DNA of 23,894 bases from JAJPIG01 sp035504735. Lineage in GTDB: Bacteria; Desulfobacterota; Binatia; Binatales; Binataceae. Made by a program: the position numbers and the translations under genes. The notes beneath the pieces were generated by a model. The model did not search any database. It was given only the letters and a program-made list of their open reading frames with translations, and had not been told where the DNA came from. Every line of letters starts with the position of its first letter. Position 1 is the first letter of the stretch. The stretch is from positions 1-23,894 of the forward strand of contig DATJRJ010000237.1 in assembly GCA_035504735.1 (NCBI GenBank), given 5' to 3'. Of the stretch, positions 1-6,238 are shown piece by piece.

Positions 1-236
1 CCTATCTTGTTGGCCTCGATCTCGGTGAAGTACACACGGCCATCACGATCCACCGCCGCATCGTGGGGGAAGCCGTTTAAGGTCGGGATCGAAAATTCAC
101 GCACGCTCGCGCCTGCAGTTCCGATATCGGAAGCCCCGCCGGATCGATAAGCGGTTGTCAACGCCAGCATTATCGATACGACCATTATCGATACGTCCGC
201 CAAACCCGACGGTTTCGACCGGAGTCTTAAGGCCAT
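1..236 (-). CDS. Exported Vgb/SMP-30-like beta-propeller protein, N-terminal part (cut by window edge)
   Basis: An open frame runs on the minus strand from ATG at 236 off the left edge, giving about 78 residues. The N-terminus is basic (ALRLRSK) and followed by a hydrophobic stretch (SIMVVSIMLALTTA), which looks like a Sec signal peptide of about 32 residues. The mature part begins VREFSIPTLNGFPHDAAVDR and continues DGRVYFTEIEANKI. This matches the first blade of virginiamycin B lyase/streptogramin-lyase-like or SMP-30-type propellers, where a P-H-D-(I/A)-AVD-DG-(V)-(Y/W)FTE-NKIG pattern repeats. Family members bind or act on varied small molecules, and the substrate cannot be told from one blade. 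A 15-bp tandem repeat lies inside the signal-peptide code. The catalytic region is outside the window, so function is uncertain; family assignment is moderately sure. Confidence 0.6.
   Translation of the reverse strand, partial: MALRLRSKPSGLADVSIMVVSIMLALTTAYRSGGASDIGTAGASVREFSIPTLNGFPHDAAVDRDGRVYFTEIEANKI
168..197. repeat. 15-bp tandem duplication in signal-peptide coding region
   Basis: CATTATCGATACGAC at 168-182 is followed directly by CATTATCGATACGTC at 183-197, with one mismatch. The unit is a multiple of three, so it duplicates a five-residue hydrophobic block (V-S-I-M-V type) in the signal peptide of the propeller protein without shifting the frame. Confidence 0.7.
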
Positions 237-306
237 CGATTATCAGAAAAAGCCTGCAGACCGGGCAGAATCAAGTGCCGAGGTTTCTGTCGCGCAGGGC
301 CATCGG

Positions 307-337
307 TTGACGCGGCGTCATCGGCGCGCAATTTTAT
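307..337 (+). promoter_or_regulatory. Possible sigma-70 promoter for tRNA-Leu
   Basis: TTGACG (307-312) is followed after 19 bp by TTTTAT (332-337). The start would fall near 344, about 30 bp before the tRNA. The -35 is 5/6 and the -10 is 4/6, and the spacer is at the long end, so this is a weak prediction. Confidence 0.3.
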
Positions 338-373
338 CGGGACGCTCGCGACTTCGAGTGGGTCACGGATATC

Positions 374-459
374 GCCGGGGTGGTGGAAGCGGTAGACACA
401 GAGGACTTAAAATCCTCTGGGAGGAAACTCCCGTGCGGGTTCGAGTCCCGCCCCCGGCA
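374..459 (+). tRNA. tRNA-Leu, anticodon UAA
   Basis: A complete type-II tRNA cloverleaf can be drawn. The acceptor stem GCCGGGG (374-380) pairs with CCCCGGC (452-458), and A459 is the discriminator base. The D-arm contains TGGTGGAAGCGGTAGACA. The anticodon stem is AGAGGA/TCCTCT with loop CTTAAAA, giving anticodon TAA. A long variable arm (GGGAGGAAACTCCC type) identifies the Leu/Ser class. The T-arm GCGGG-TTCGAGT-CCCGC lies at 435-451. The 3' CCA is not encoded (the sequence continues AACCG), so it must be added by CCA transferase. The gene stands alone, with no second copy of its 3' end nearby to suggest an integrated element. Confidence 0.96.
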
Positions 460-586
460 AACCGTGACTCGATTGTCCGATGTAATTGCCGAGACCTGAT
501 GCCGGCGGCAGTTCGTGAAGAAGCCGTGCCACGCTGCCCGGAAATCCGTCGAGCGGAGGGAACCATCGGATCGCTCGTGCGGCGCG

Positions 587-1315
587 CTACTCACTGCCCC
601 AGTGCGAGGAATGCAGGCTCACCAGGCGCGCGATTAGCACTGCGATATAGAATTGCCCGGAGATTGACTCGACCGACGCCAAGGCCCGCGCCGGGGGACT
701 GACCGGCACGATATCTCCGTAGCCGAGGGTCGACAGCGTCACCAGGCTGAAATAGATGAAGCGCATCATCTCCTGGCGAACGTGTCGCGCGGTGCCGTGA
801 AGCGCGATGGTGAGGCCGGCCTCTTTGAACGAGCCCGGATAGAATATTTCGATCAATCCGTAGATGAACGAACACATCACGCCGAACAGCAGATAGCCGC
901 AGATCGCCCCGCTGATAGTGTCATAGGTGATCCGTCGCGACGTCAGGATCAGGCGCAGGATGAAGGCGACGGCGAGGCCCAGGAACAGAACCCACGCGAA
1001 GGCAAAAACGATCAGCACTACCCGGTTCGCGGTGAACATGATAACCCAGCGCCCGGCGAGCGACGGGATCGCCAGCGCCAGCCCGACCACAAACTGCCTA
1101 CGGCTCTCAGTAAAGGCCCGCAGTGTCAGCGGTGCCACTATCGAGAGCAGTACCGGGATTATCAGTTGGTCGCCCCTCTGGGTTGCGAAGAACGGCGGCA
1201 GCAGAATGAATACGAGTAGCGAGCCGAGCAGGATGGTGAAGTTTCCCGGAAGTCGCTGAGACAGGTCGTTCCAGGTCCGCCGCCGTTTCGACGTTTCATC
1301 CCTGGGCGCAGGCAC
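587..1315 (-). CDS. Six-TM potassium-channel-like membrane protein
   Basis: A 242-aa inner-membrane protein. Hydrophobic segments lie at about 26-43, 50-67, 75-94, 98-124 and 134-155, followed by a pore region and a last helix at about 215-235. The pore carries T196-L-G-Y-G-D201, the K+ selectivity filter of the Ion_trans_2/KcsA-like family, so selective K+ conduction is the likely role. No C-terminal RCK/TrkA domain follows, so there is no obvious cytoplasmic gate. The start is GTG (1315-1313), directly after the TAG of the upstream FAH-family gene in the same frame; GGGAG about 11 nt upstream can serve as SD. Translation is therefore probably coupled to that gene. A later start would remove only the basic N-terminal tail. 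Family call is firm; the physiological role is unknown. Confidence 0.85.
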   Translation of the reverse strand: MPAPRDETSKRRRTWNDLSQRLPGNFTILLGSLLVFILLPPFFATQRGDQLIIPVLLSIVAPLTLRAFTESRRQFVVGLALAIPSLAGRWVIMFTANRVVLIVFAFAWVLFLGLAVAFILRLILTSRRITYDTISGAICGYLLFGVMCSFIYGLIEIFYPGSFKEAGLTIALHGTARHVRQEMMRFIYFSLVTLSTLGYGDIVPVSPPARALASVESISGQFYIAVLIARLVSLHSSHWGSE

Positions 1316-2257
1316 CTAGCGGCGCTCCCGGACCAGCGGCCCGGTGGGCGTATCGGCGGTGAAATTTGGCCACGGCTCGCGCGCCGCCACCACCGGGTTG
1401 CGCAGCACGCCGATCTTTTCGATCTCCATCTCGACGGTATCGCCGGCCTTGAGGCGCTTGTCGCCGGCATAGGTACCGGTCGAAATGATGTCTCCGGCCT
1501 CCATCAGCGTATAGTCCGAGCAGTAGGCCAGGATCTCGTAAGGATCGAAGATCATGCCCGAACTATTGCCGCTGCGCGTAACTTTACCGTTAATCCGGAC
1601 CTCCATCTTGAGGTTGCGCGGATCGGGGAGTTCTTTGGCGGTGACGATCCACGGGCCCATCGGACAGAAGCTCGCGAAGTTCTTGGCATAGGCATACGGC
1701 TGGCCCATCTTGAGCCGCTCGCGCTGGCGATCGCGCGCCGAAACGTCGTTGCAGATGGTGTAGCCGAAGATGTATTCGGGCGCTTGATGGGGCCGGATGT
1801 GGCGGCAGTCGCGGCCGACGATCAGGGCCAGCTCGTGCTCCTCATCGACCATTTGCGGGAACGGCGGCAGCTCGATCGTAGCGCCGTGCGGAATCAGATT
1901 GCATGAATACTTGGTAAAGATGATGGGCTCATCGAAGAAGCTCAGGTTGGTCTCCTCGATGTGGGTACGGTAGTTGAGCGCGAGCGCGAGGATCTTGGGC
2001 GGCCGCGCGATCGGCGGCAGCCATTTCGGATCGGCGACCAGGTATTCACCGAGCTTTCCGGCTTTGCGCTGCCGATCGATGCTCTCGGCGCCGAGCGTAT
2101 CGATATCGAGCGCGGACTCGATAATCGAGAGCATCGAGTCGGCTCCGCTGATCTTCGGATGGGTGGTCTGGAAGCTGCGGGTCAGATCGATAATCCCTTC
2201 GGGGACGGCAGCTCCGACATGCGTCTTGCCATTGGCCTCGAATGAAAGCAGCTTCAT
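1316..2257 (-). CDS. Fumarylacetoacetate hydrolase (FAH) family protein
   Basis: A 313-aa protein with the full C-terminal FAH fold. Metal-ligand motifs are visible: E140-H-E142 in VDEEHELALIVGRD, and D171 in YTICNDVSARDRQ. A substrate-lid segment (LSFFDEPIIFTKY) sits near 105-116, and the terminal KAGDTVEMEIEKIG is typical of 2-hydroxyhepta-2,4-diene-1,7-dioate isomerase/5-oxopent-3-ene decarboxylase-like members. Such enzymes hydrolyse, decarboxylate or hydrate beta-diketo or 2-oxo acids formed after aromatic ring cleavage, using Mg2+ or Mn2+ in the cytoplasm. The exact substrate is not predictable. The ATG at 2257 has GAGGA about 9 nt upstream. It diverges from the UbiD-family gene, which suggests a shared aromatic-acid context, and abuts the channel gene downstream. 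Confidence 0.9.
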   Translation of the reverse strand: MKLLSFEANGKTHVGAAVPEGIIDLTRSFQTTHPKISGADSMLSIIESALDIDTLGAESIDRQRKAGKLGEYLVADPKWLPPIARPPKILALALNYRTHIEETNLSFFDEPIIFTKYSCNLIPHGATIELPPFPQMVDEEHELALIVGRDCRHIRPHQAPEYIFGYTICNDVSARDRQRERLKMGQPYAYAKNFASFCPMGPWIVTAKELPDPRNLKMEVRINGKVTRSGNSSGMIFDPYEILAYCSDYTLMEAGDIISTGTYAGDKRLKAGDTVEMEIEKIGVLRNPVVAAREPWPNFTADTPTGPLVRERR

Positions 2258-2330
2258 ATGTTCGTCCTCGCGATTTCACGATGAAAATCGGAGCTCTCAA
2301 CGGGCCGAGGCTATCAAAGCAGCGCGCAAA

Positions 2331-2370
2331 CTGAAACCGGGTTCGGCCGCGGCCGCCATTCTGAAACCGG
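2331..2370. repeat. Direct repeat CTGAAACCGG, 30 bp apart, in a divergent promoter region
   Basis: Identical 10-mers occur at 2331-2340 and 2361-2370 in the 186-bp gap between the divergent FAH and UbiD genes. The spacing of 30 bp is close to three helical turns, which would put both copies on roughly the same DNA face. The downstream copy overlaps the proposed -35 of the UbiD gene. A regulator-binding role is inferred only. Confidence 0.45.
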
Positions 2371-2388
2371 ACCGCAATAGGCTAAATT
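2361..2388 (+). promoter_or_regulatory. Possible promoter of the UbiD-family gene
   Basis: CTGAAA (2361-2366) and TAAATT (2383-2388) are separated by 16 bp, each matching the sigma-70 consensus at four of six positions. The start would lie near 2395, giving a leader of about 50 nt that contains the GGAG at 2432-2435. Confidence 0.3.
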
Positions 2389-2443
2389 GCCGCTGGATCG
2401 ATGAGCCGGGAACCGGCCAGTGTTTTCGATCGGAGTGCACGAG

Positions 2444-3889
2444 ATGGCTTATGAGCGAATGAAGGATTTCCTGGCCGAGTTGGAGCGCCGCGGCAAGCTG
2501 CGCCATATTACGCGGCCGGTTGATCGATCGTGGGAACCGGCCTGCCTTGCCAAGTGGATGTACCAGGCGCTGCCAAACGACGAACGCTTCGGGCTTTACT
2601 TCGACAAGGTGAAGGGCTCCGAGATTCCGCTGGTGACGGGCGCGCTTGGCGCTTCGACGCAGACCTATGCCGCCGCGCTGGAGGTCGAGCCCGATCGCGT
2701 CAACGACAAATTGGTGCAGGCGCTGCTCAATCCGATCGCGCCGCGCAGCGTCGCCTCCGCGCCCTGTCAGGAAGTCGTTCACGAGGGCGAGGCTGTGCGG
2801 CTCAGCGACCTTCCGATTCCGGTCTGGACGCCCGGCAAGGATGCCGCCCCCTATCTCACTACAATCGTCGTTACCCGCGACGCGGTGGGCGGCTTCCAGA
2901 ACCTCGGCGTCTATCGGACCCAGGTGCTCGACGATCGCAGCGTGGTGGTGAACCTCTCACCCGGCCGCCACGGCTATCGTTGCGTCCACTCGTTTCTCGA
3001 TCAGGGCAAGCCCGCGCCGATCGCTTGGGTAATCGCAGCCGAGCCTGCGGTCCATCTCGCGACCGTCGCGAACCTCACCTATGGCAACGAAGAGATACAC
3101 TTCGCGGGCGGACTAAAGGGCGCGCCGATCGAGATGGTGAAAGCCGCCAGCGTCGATCTGATGGTTCCGGCTGCCGCCGAAATTATTATCGAGGGTGAAG
3201 TGCTGCCCGGCGAGAATGCCAACGAAGGTCCGTTCGGCGAATTCGCCGGCTTCATGGGCCCGGTAGGCGAGCGCCCCAAAGCGCGCATCAAGGCGATCAC
3301 TCATCGCCGCGATCCGATCTACTACGGTTTGACCAGCCAGATGCCGCCGAGCGAGAGCACCGTCATTCAGAGCCTCACCAATGCAGGCGTAATCCTCAAA
3401 CTGCTGCGTCACGATCTCGGCGAAAGTACCGTGAGCGATGTCTATATCGATCTGACTTTCGGCGGCCTGCTGGCCCATGGCGTGGTGGCGATGACACCGC
3501 GCCATCCCGGCCACGGCAAGCGCGTCGGGCGGATGCTCGCCGACCTCACGCCGCTCAAGCGCATCACGGTGGTCGATGCGGATGTTGATATCCGCGATCC
3601 GGCGCACGTCGAATGGGCGATGAATTCGTGCTTCAACCCGGTGCGCGACACGGTGATTATCGATGACGTCTATTTTCCGCTCTACATGGACCCGTCGATC
3701 CGTACCAGCGACGGCAGCCTCGCTCCGGGCAGCAAGATGGTTATCGACGCGACCCAGAAGATCGATGCCGGCTCGTTCTCATTGCCGCCGCGCGAGATGA
3801 TGATGCGCGCGCTCGATCTGTGGCGCGAGCTCGGATTGCCGGAGTTCCGTATACCGCGGCGCGCCTGGCTTAGAATCGAACGCTCCTGA
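2444..3889 (+). CDS. UbiD-family prenylated-FMN-dependent decarboxylase
   Basis: A 481-aa protein, normal length for the UbiD family, whose members reversibly (de)carboxylate aromatic or alpha,beta-unsaturated acids with prenyl-FMN, K+ and Mn2+. Visible motifs are N-L-G-V-Y-R (R158), a LSPGRHGYRCVHS segment in the cofactor region, and N-E261-G-P-F-G-E266-F. These correspond to the Arg/Glu/Glu network that binds the cofactor and protonates the product. An IHFAGGLKGAPIEMVKA segment precedes the oligomerisation part. ATG 2444 is chosen over GTG 2420 because GGAG (2432-2435) sits 8 nt before it. No UbiX prenyltransferase is in the window. The divergent FAH-family neighbour hints at aromatic-acid metabolism rather than ubiquinone synthesis, but substrate is not determinable. 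Confidence 0.92.
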   Translation: MAYERMKDFLAELERRGKLRHITRPVDRSWEPACLAKWMYQALPNDERFGLYFDKVKGSEIPLVTGALGASTQTYAAALEVEPDRVNDKLVQALLNPIAPRSVASAPCQEVVHEGEAVRLSDLPIPVWTPGKDAAPYLTTIVVTRDAVGGFQNLGVYRTQVLDDRSVVVNLSPGRHGYRCVHSFLDQGKPAPIAWVIAAEPAVHLATVANLTYGNEEIHFAGGLKGAPIEMVKAASVDLMVPAAAEIIIEGEVLPGENANEGPFGEFAGFMGPVGERPKARIKAITHRRDPIYYGLTSQMPPSESTVIQSLTNAGVILKLLRHDLGESTVSDVYIDLTFGGLLAHGVVAMTPRHPGHGKRVGRMLADLTPLKRITVVDADVDIRDPAHVEWAMNSCFNPVRDTVIIDDVYFPLYMDPSIRTSDGSLAPGSKMVIDATQKIDAGSFSLPPREMMMRALDLWRELGLPEFRIPRRAWLRIERS

Positions 3890-4159
3890 AGAAGGATCTT
3901 ACGTCGGCGAGCGTCGGTAATCGTCGCGATACATGATGCGCCGAAATGCCGATCGACCTGATAGCCACAGGTCGGTTTGCCAACTCTGGTTGGCACCTGC
4001 AGGATTTTCAAACTCTCGTCCGGCCGAGCCCCGTTTGGCGGGCATCATCTTCGCTCGGCTACGTTGTTCCCTGTTGAGCCCGGCACGGAGGATGCACTAG
4101 CCACTATCGTCACGGCCTCCAGCAGACCGGGACAGAACGCGAGAGGAGAGGGAACTATC
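3890..4159. other. 270-bp gap with three stem-loops
   Basis: No coding gene is supported here. Three plausible hairpins are visible. The first is CGACCTG (3954-3960) with CAGGTCG (3968-3974). The second is TGCCAAC (3978-3984) with GTTGGCA (3989-3995). The third is GCCGAGC (4023-4029) with GCTCGGC (4053-4059), which contains an inner CCCG/CGGG stem (4030-4033/4039-4042). The first two could end the UbiD transcript, although no T-tract follows; alternatively the set could be a leader for the small gene at 4160. Confidence 0.35.
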
Positions 4160-4369
4160 ATGTCAGAGATGTTTCGGAATCGAGAGTGGCCGATCATCAG
4201 CTTTTCGTTGTTCACGCTGGGCGTGTTCGCCGCGAATGATTTCGGGCACGAGTTCGCACGCGTTGTCGGCCTGTCGTTTATGGCGGTCGCTTTTGTATGG
4301 ACTATCGCTTCACAGAATCGCCGGCGCTGCGAGAGAGCCGACGTTCGAGTTCAAAGCTTGGCGGCGTAG
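4160..4369 (+). CDS. Small two-TM membrane protein, 69 aa
   Basis: ATG 4160 is preceded by a strong purine-rich SD (GAGAGGAGAGGGA, about 6 nt away), which argues against the longer frame that opens at 3977. The 69-residue product begins MSEMFRNREW. It has two hydrophobic stretches, at about 10-25 (WPIISFSLFTLGVFAA) and 35-51 (VVGLSFMAVAFVWTIAS), separated by a short polar loop (NDFGHEFAR), then a basic tail (NRRRCERADVR). The pattern fits a small helical-hairpin inner-membrane protein. I do not recognise a family. It is followed 36 bp later by another SD-led small ORF, so the two may be co-transcribed. Confidence 0.5.
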   Translation: MSEMFRNREWPIISFSLFTLGVFAANDFGHEFARVVGLSFMAVAFVWTIASQNRRRCERADVRVQSLAA

Positions 4370-4405
4370 TCCAAACTGAATTCTGCTTCGAGGAGAGGGG
4401 AGAAC

Positions 4406-4558
4406 ATGAATTTCTTTGCAAGTTGGTATATCCGAATATGCGAGATTCGCGACGCGCTCGCTGGCGGGCGGACGGCCGGTTCCACCCTGGTCCCGGATTT
4501 TCTATCTGTCCTATATGACCGGGCCGGCGAGTTCCAAAAACGGTTCAGGAACGATTGA
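4406..4558 (+). CDS. Candidate 50-aa small protein with strong SD
   Basis: ATG 4406 follows GAGGAGAGGGGAGAAC, an SD nearly identical in make-up to that of the preceding small gene. The 50-residue product starts MNFFASWYIRICEIRDALAG and ends EFQKRFRND before TGA 4556-4558. Predicted character is soluble and largely helical, with an amphipathic N-terminus and an acidic/basic C-terminal helix (YDRAGEFQKRFRND). I recognise no family. Support is the ribosome-binding site, position after the 69-aa gene and a terminator-like hairpin downstream; a chance ORF of this length in GC-rich DNA remains possible. Confidence 0.4.
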   Translation: MNFFASWYIRICEIRDALAGGRTAGSTLVPDFLSVLYDRAGEFQKRFRND

Positions 4559-4570
4559 CCAGTAGCTTTA

Positions 4571-4662
4571 AGAGCCCCTGAGGCTCTGACCCGCTCTGGT
4601 GCGGTGCACGCAAGAAGGGGGAGCGTGCGCCGCCCGGAGCGCTGCGAAACATACCCAGAGCG
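4571..4662 (+). ncRNA. Candidate structured RNA (nested stems) before a terminator
   Basis: Successive pairings fill this short intergenic stretch. A hairpin pairs AGAGCC (4571-4576) with GGCTCT (4582-4587). An 8-bp closing stem pairs CGCTCTGG (4592-4599) with CCAGAGCG (4655-4662). Inside it, an 11-bp stem pairs GCGGTGCACGC (4601-4611) with GCGTGCGCCGC (4623-4633), including one G-U pair. Its loop is an 11-nt purine loop rich in G (AAGAAGGGGGA). The terminator-like hairpin at 4681-4726 follows. It could be an sRNA, or the 3' UTR of the small genes. I do not recognise a known RNA family. Folding was done by eye. Confidence 0.35.
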
Positions 4663-4680
4663 CGACCGCCACCACCGCCA

Positions 4681-4729
4681 AAGAGAGGCCGGGACATCGG
4701 GGGGGACCAAGGCTCCCGGCCTCTCTCTT
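4681..4729 (+). terminator. Strong hairpin, probable transcription terminator
   Basis: AGAGAGGCCGGGA (4682-4694) pairs perfectly with TCCCGGCCTCTCT (4714-4726), making a 13-bp GC-rich stem with a 19-nt loop. A pyrimidine-rich tail (CTTCCTTATCC) follows rather than a pure T-tract. It separates the small-gene segment from the flavoprotein gene, whose own promoter starts at 4753. Confidence 0.55.
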
Positions 4730-4752
4730 CCTTATCCGACAAGCCGAATGAC

Positions 4753-4781
4753 CTGACGGTGTCCTCAGGCTGGTTTACAAT
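4753..4781 (+). promoter_or_regulatory. Promoter giving a near-leaderless flavoprotein mRNA
   Basis: CTGACG (4753-4758, 4/6) and TACAAT (4776-4781, 5/6) are spaced by exactly 17 bp. Transcription would start at about 4788-4790, at or just before ATG 4791. No SD precedes that ATG, consistent with a leaderless message. Confidence 0.5.
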
Positions 4782-4790
4782 CGTACCGGT

Positions 4791-6143
4791 ATGGGAAACG
4801 GGTGCGACCTGGCGATCGTGGGTGCCGGCGCGGCGGGGCTGGCGGCGGCGATCTTCGCCGCCGCAGAGGCGCGCGCTGCGGGCGGGCCGGGGATCGAAAT
4901 CGTGATTCTCGAATCGGCTATCAAGGTCGGCGCGAAAATCCTCATTTCGGGCGGCGGCCGCTGCAATATCACCAATAGCGAAGTCCGTCCCGAGGATTTC
5001 AACGGCGCACGCAATCCGATCCGCAATATTCTCGCCGCCTTTGATCAGCATGCGGCATCAAGCTGGTTCGAATCCATCGGCGTGCGGCTCAAGCGCGAAG
5101 ATGGCGGCAAACTGTTCCCGGTCAGCGATCGGGCGCGAACGGTGGTCGATGCCCTGGTCGGGCGGTGCAATCTGCTTGGCGTGCGGATACTCACCGGCCG
5201 GCGGGTCGACAGCATTGAACGTCTGCCAGCAGAAACCCTCGAAGGGGGCGATGCCGATCGCTGCGCTCGGCGCTTTGCCATTCACTATCGCGACGGCGAG
5301 CTCGCCGCGCACAGCGTGGTGCTCGCTACCGGCGGCCGATCGCTGCCGCGTACCGGGAGTGACGGAAGCGGGTGGGAAGTGATTGCCCGGCTCGGGCATA
5401 CGGTAACGAAAACCCATCCCGCGCTGGTGCCCTTGAAGCTTCATCAGGACCTTTTCCATGCCGAGTTGTCGGGACTGTCGCTGAACGTGGAGCTGACCGT
5501 CATCGCGGATGAGCGAGTTATCGATCGCAGGGTCGGGAGCCTGCTCTGGACGCACTTCGGAATCAGCGGACCGGTCGTGATGGACGCCAGCCGCCATTGG
5601 ATCGCAGCGCAATCGAGATCGGTGGGGGCGAACGTGCGGATGCGGTGTAACTTCATGCCGGGGTACGATCGCGCGGCCGCCGAGGCCTGGCTCCTGAAAG
5701 TCGCCGCAGCCCATCCCCGAATGGCGCTGCGTCACCTGCTTGCGGAACGCATCTCGGAGCGGCTCGGAGCGGCGCTGGCGCGCTTTTGCGCCATCGATTG
5801 TTCGCTTCCCGCCGGCCAACTGCCGCGCGCACAACGTCGCCGGCTGATCGAAGCGCTGGTCGCGTTTGAGGCGCCGATCATCGGCGATCGCGGTTGGGAC
5901 TTTGCCGAAGTCACCGCCGGAGGGGTGCCCCTGGCCGAGATTGATTACCGTACAATGGAGTCGCGGCGCGTGCCTGGCCTATTTGTGATCGGGGAGATGC
6001 TCGATTGCGACGGGCGGATCGGCGGCTATAATTTTCAATGGGCGTGGACGACCGGATTCCTCGCCGGACGCGCCGCCGCCCGAACTATTGCGCGATCGCG
6101 CTCCGTGTCGGCGATCAGAGTGCCGGGCCCGAGCCGGATCTGA
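4791..6143 (+). CDS. BaiN/HI0933 (YhiN)-type NAD(P)/FAD-dependent oxidoreductase
   Basis: A 450-aa flavoprotein. The N-terminal Rossmann motif is VGAGAAGLAAA (about residues 10-20). The family signature KVGAKILISGGGRCNITN follows at about 44-61. The C-terminal FAD-binding block contains TAGGVPLAEIDYRTMES and VIGEMLDCDGRIGGYNFQWA, which are diagnostic for this family. Members are poorly characterised; BaiN reduces a 3-oxo-delta4 bile acid and others are linked only to general redox roles, so the substrate is unknown. The start at 4791 is supported by the upstream promoter; no SD is visible. The gene ends just before the promoter of the Rieske oxygenase gene, so the two are probably separate units. 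Confidence 0.92.
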   Translation: MGNGCDLAIVGAGAAGLAAAIFAAAEARAAGGPGIEIVILESAIKVGAKILISGGGRCNITNSEVRPEDFNGARNPIRNILAAFDQHAASSWFESIGVRLKREDGGKLFPVSDRARTVVDALVGRCNLLGVRILTGRRVDSIERLPAETLEGGDADRCARRFAIHYRDGELAAHSVVLATGGRSLPRTGSDGSGWEVIARLGHTVTKTHPALVPLKLHQDLFHAELSGLSLNVELTVIADERVIDRRVGSLLWTHFGISGPVVMDASRHWIAAQSRSVGANVRMRCNFMPGYDRAAAEAWLLKVAAAHPRMALRHLLAERISERLGAALARFCAIDCSLPAGQLPRAQRRRLIEALVAFEAPIIGDRGWDFAEVTAGGVPLAEIDYRTMESRRVPGLFVIGEMLDCDGRIGGYNFQWAWTTGFLAGRAAARTIARSRSVSAIRVPGPSRI

Positions 6144-6163
6144 GCGCCACTTGCGTCGCCCGG

Positions 6164-6193
6164 TTGGCGCACGTCGGCGTCATCGGCTATAAG
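6164..6193 (+). promoter_or_regulatory. Promoter of the Rieske oxygenase gene
   Basis: TTGGCG (6164-6169) and TATAAG (6188-6193, 5/6) are separated by 18 bp. Start near 6200 gives a leader of about 39 nt with the purine-rich SD GGAAAGAGAG just before ATG 6239. This supports ATG 6239 over upstream in-frame starts. Confidence 0.5.
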
Positions 6194-6238
6194 CAAAGCC
6201 ATCGCCCGCGGCTTGGACCGCTTCGGAAAGAGAGAAAA

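Noticed and set aside
374..459. tRNA-Leu as an attachment site of an integrated element
   Set aside because: No second copy of the tRNA 3' end, no integrase and no phage or plasmid genes are visible in the window.
307..702. 131-aa open frame across the tRNA region
   Set aside because: Overlaps tRNA-Leu and the end of the channel gene; Arg-rich with no SD.
587..1315. Voltage-gated K+ channel
   Set aside because: The selectivity filter is clear, but no regularly spaced Arg/Lys S4 helix is visible, so only a K+-channel-like call is made.
4625..4756. Possible 43-codon ORF from GTG with an AAGGGGGA SD-like sequence
   Set aside because: Runs through the 13-bp terminator hairpin, and the SD-like bases are the loop of a stem; product is low-complexity Arg/Pro/Gly. 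RNA structure explains the sequence better.
6038..6238. Upstream extension of the Rieske oxygenase frame
   Set aside because: The extension overlaps the end of the flavoprotein gene and the predicted promoter, is Arg-rich, and is unlike family N-termini; ATG 6239 has an SD.
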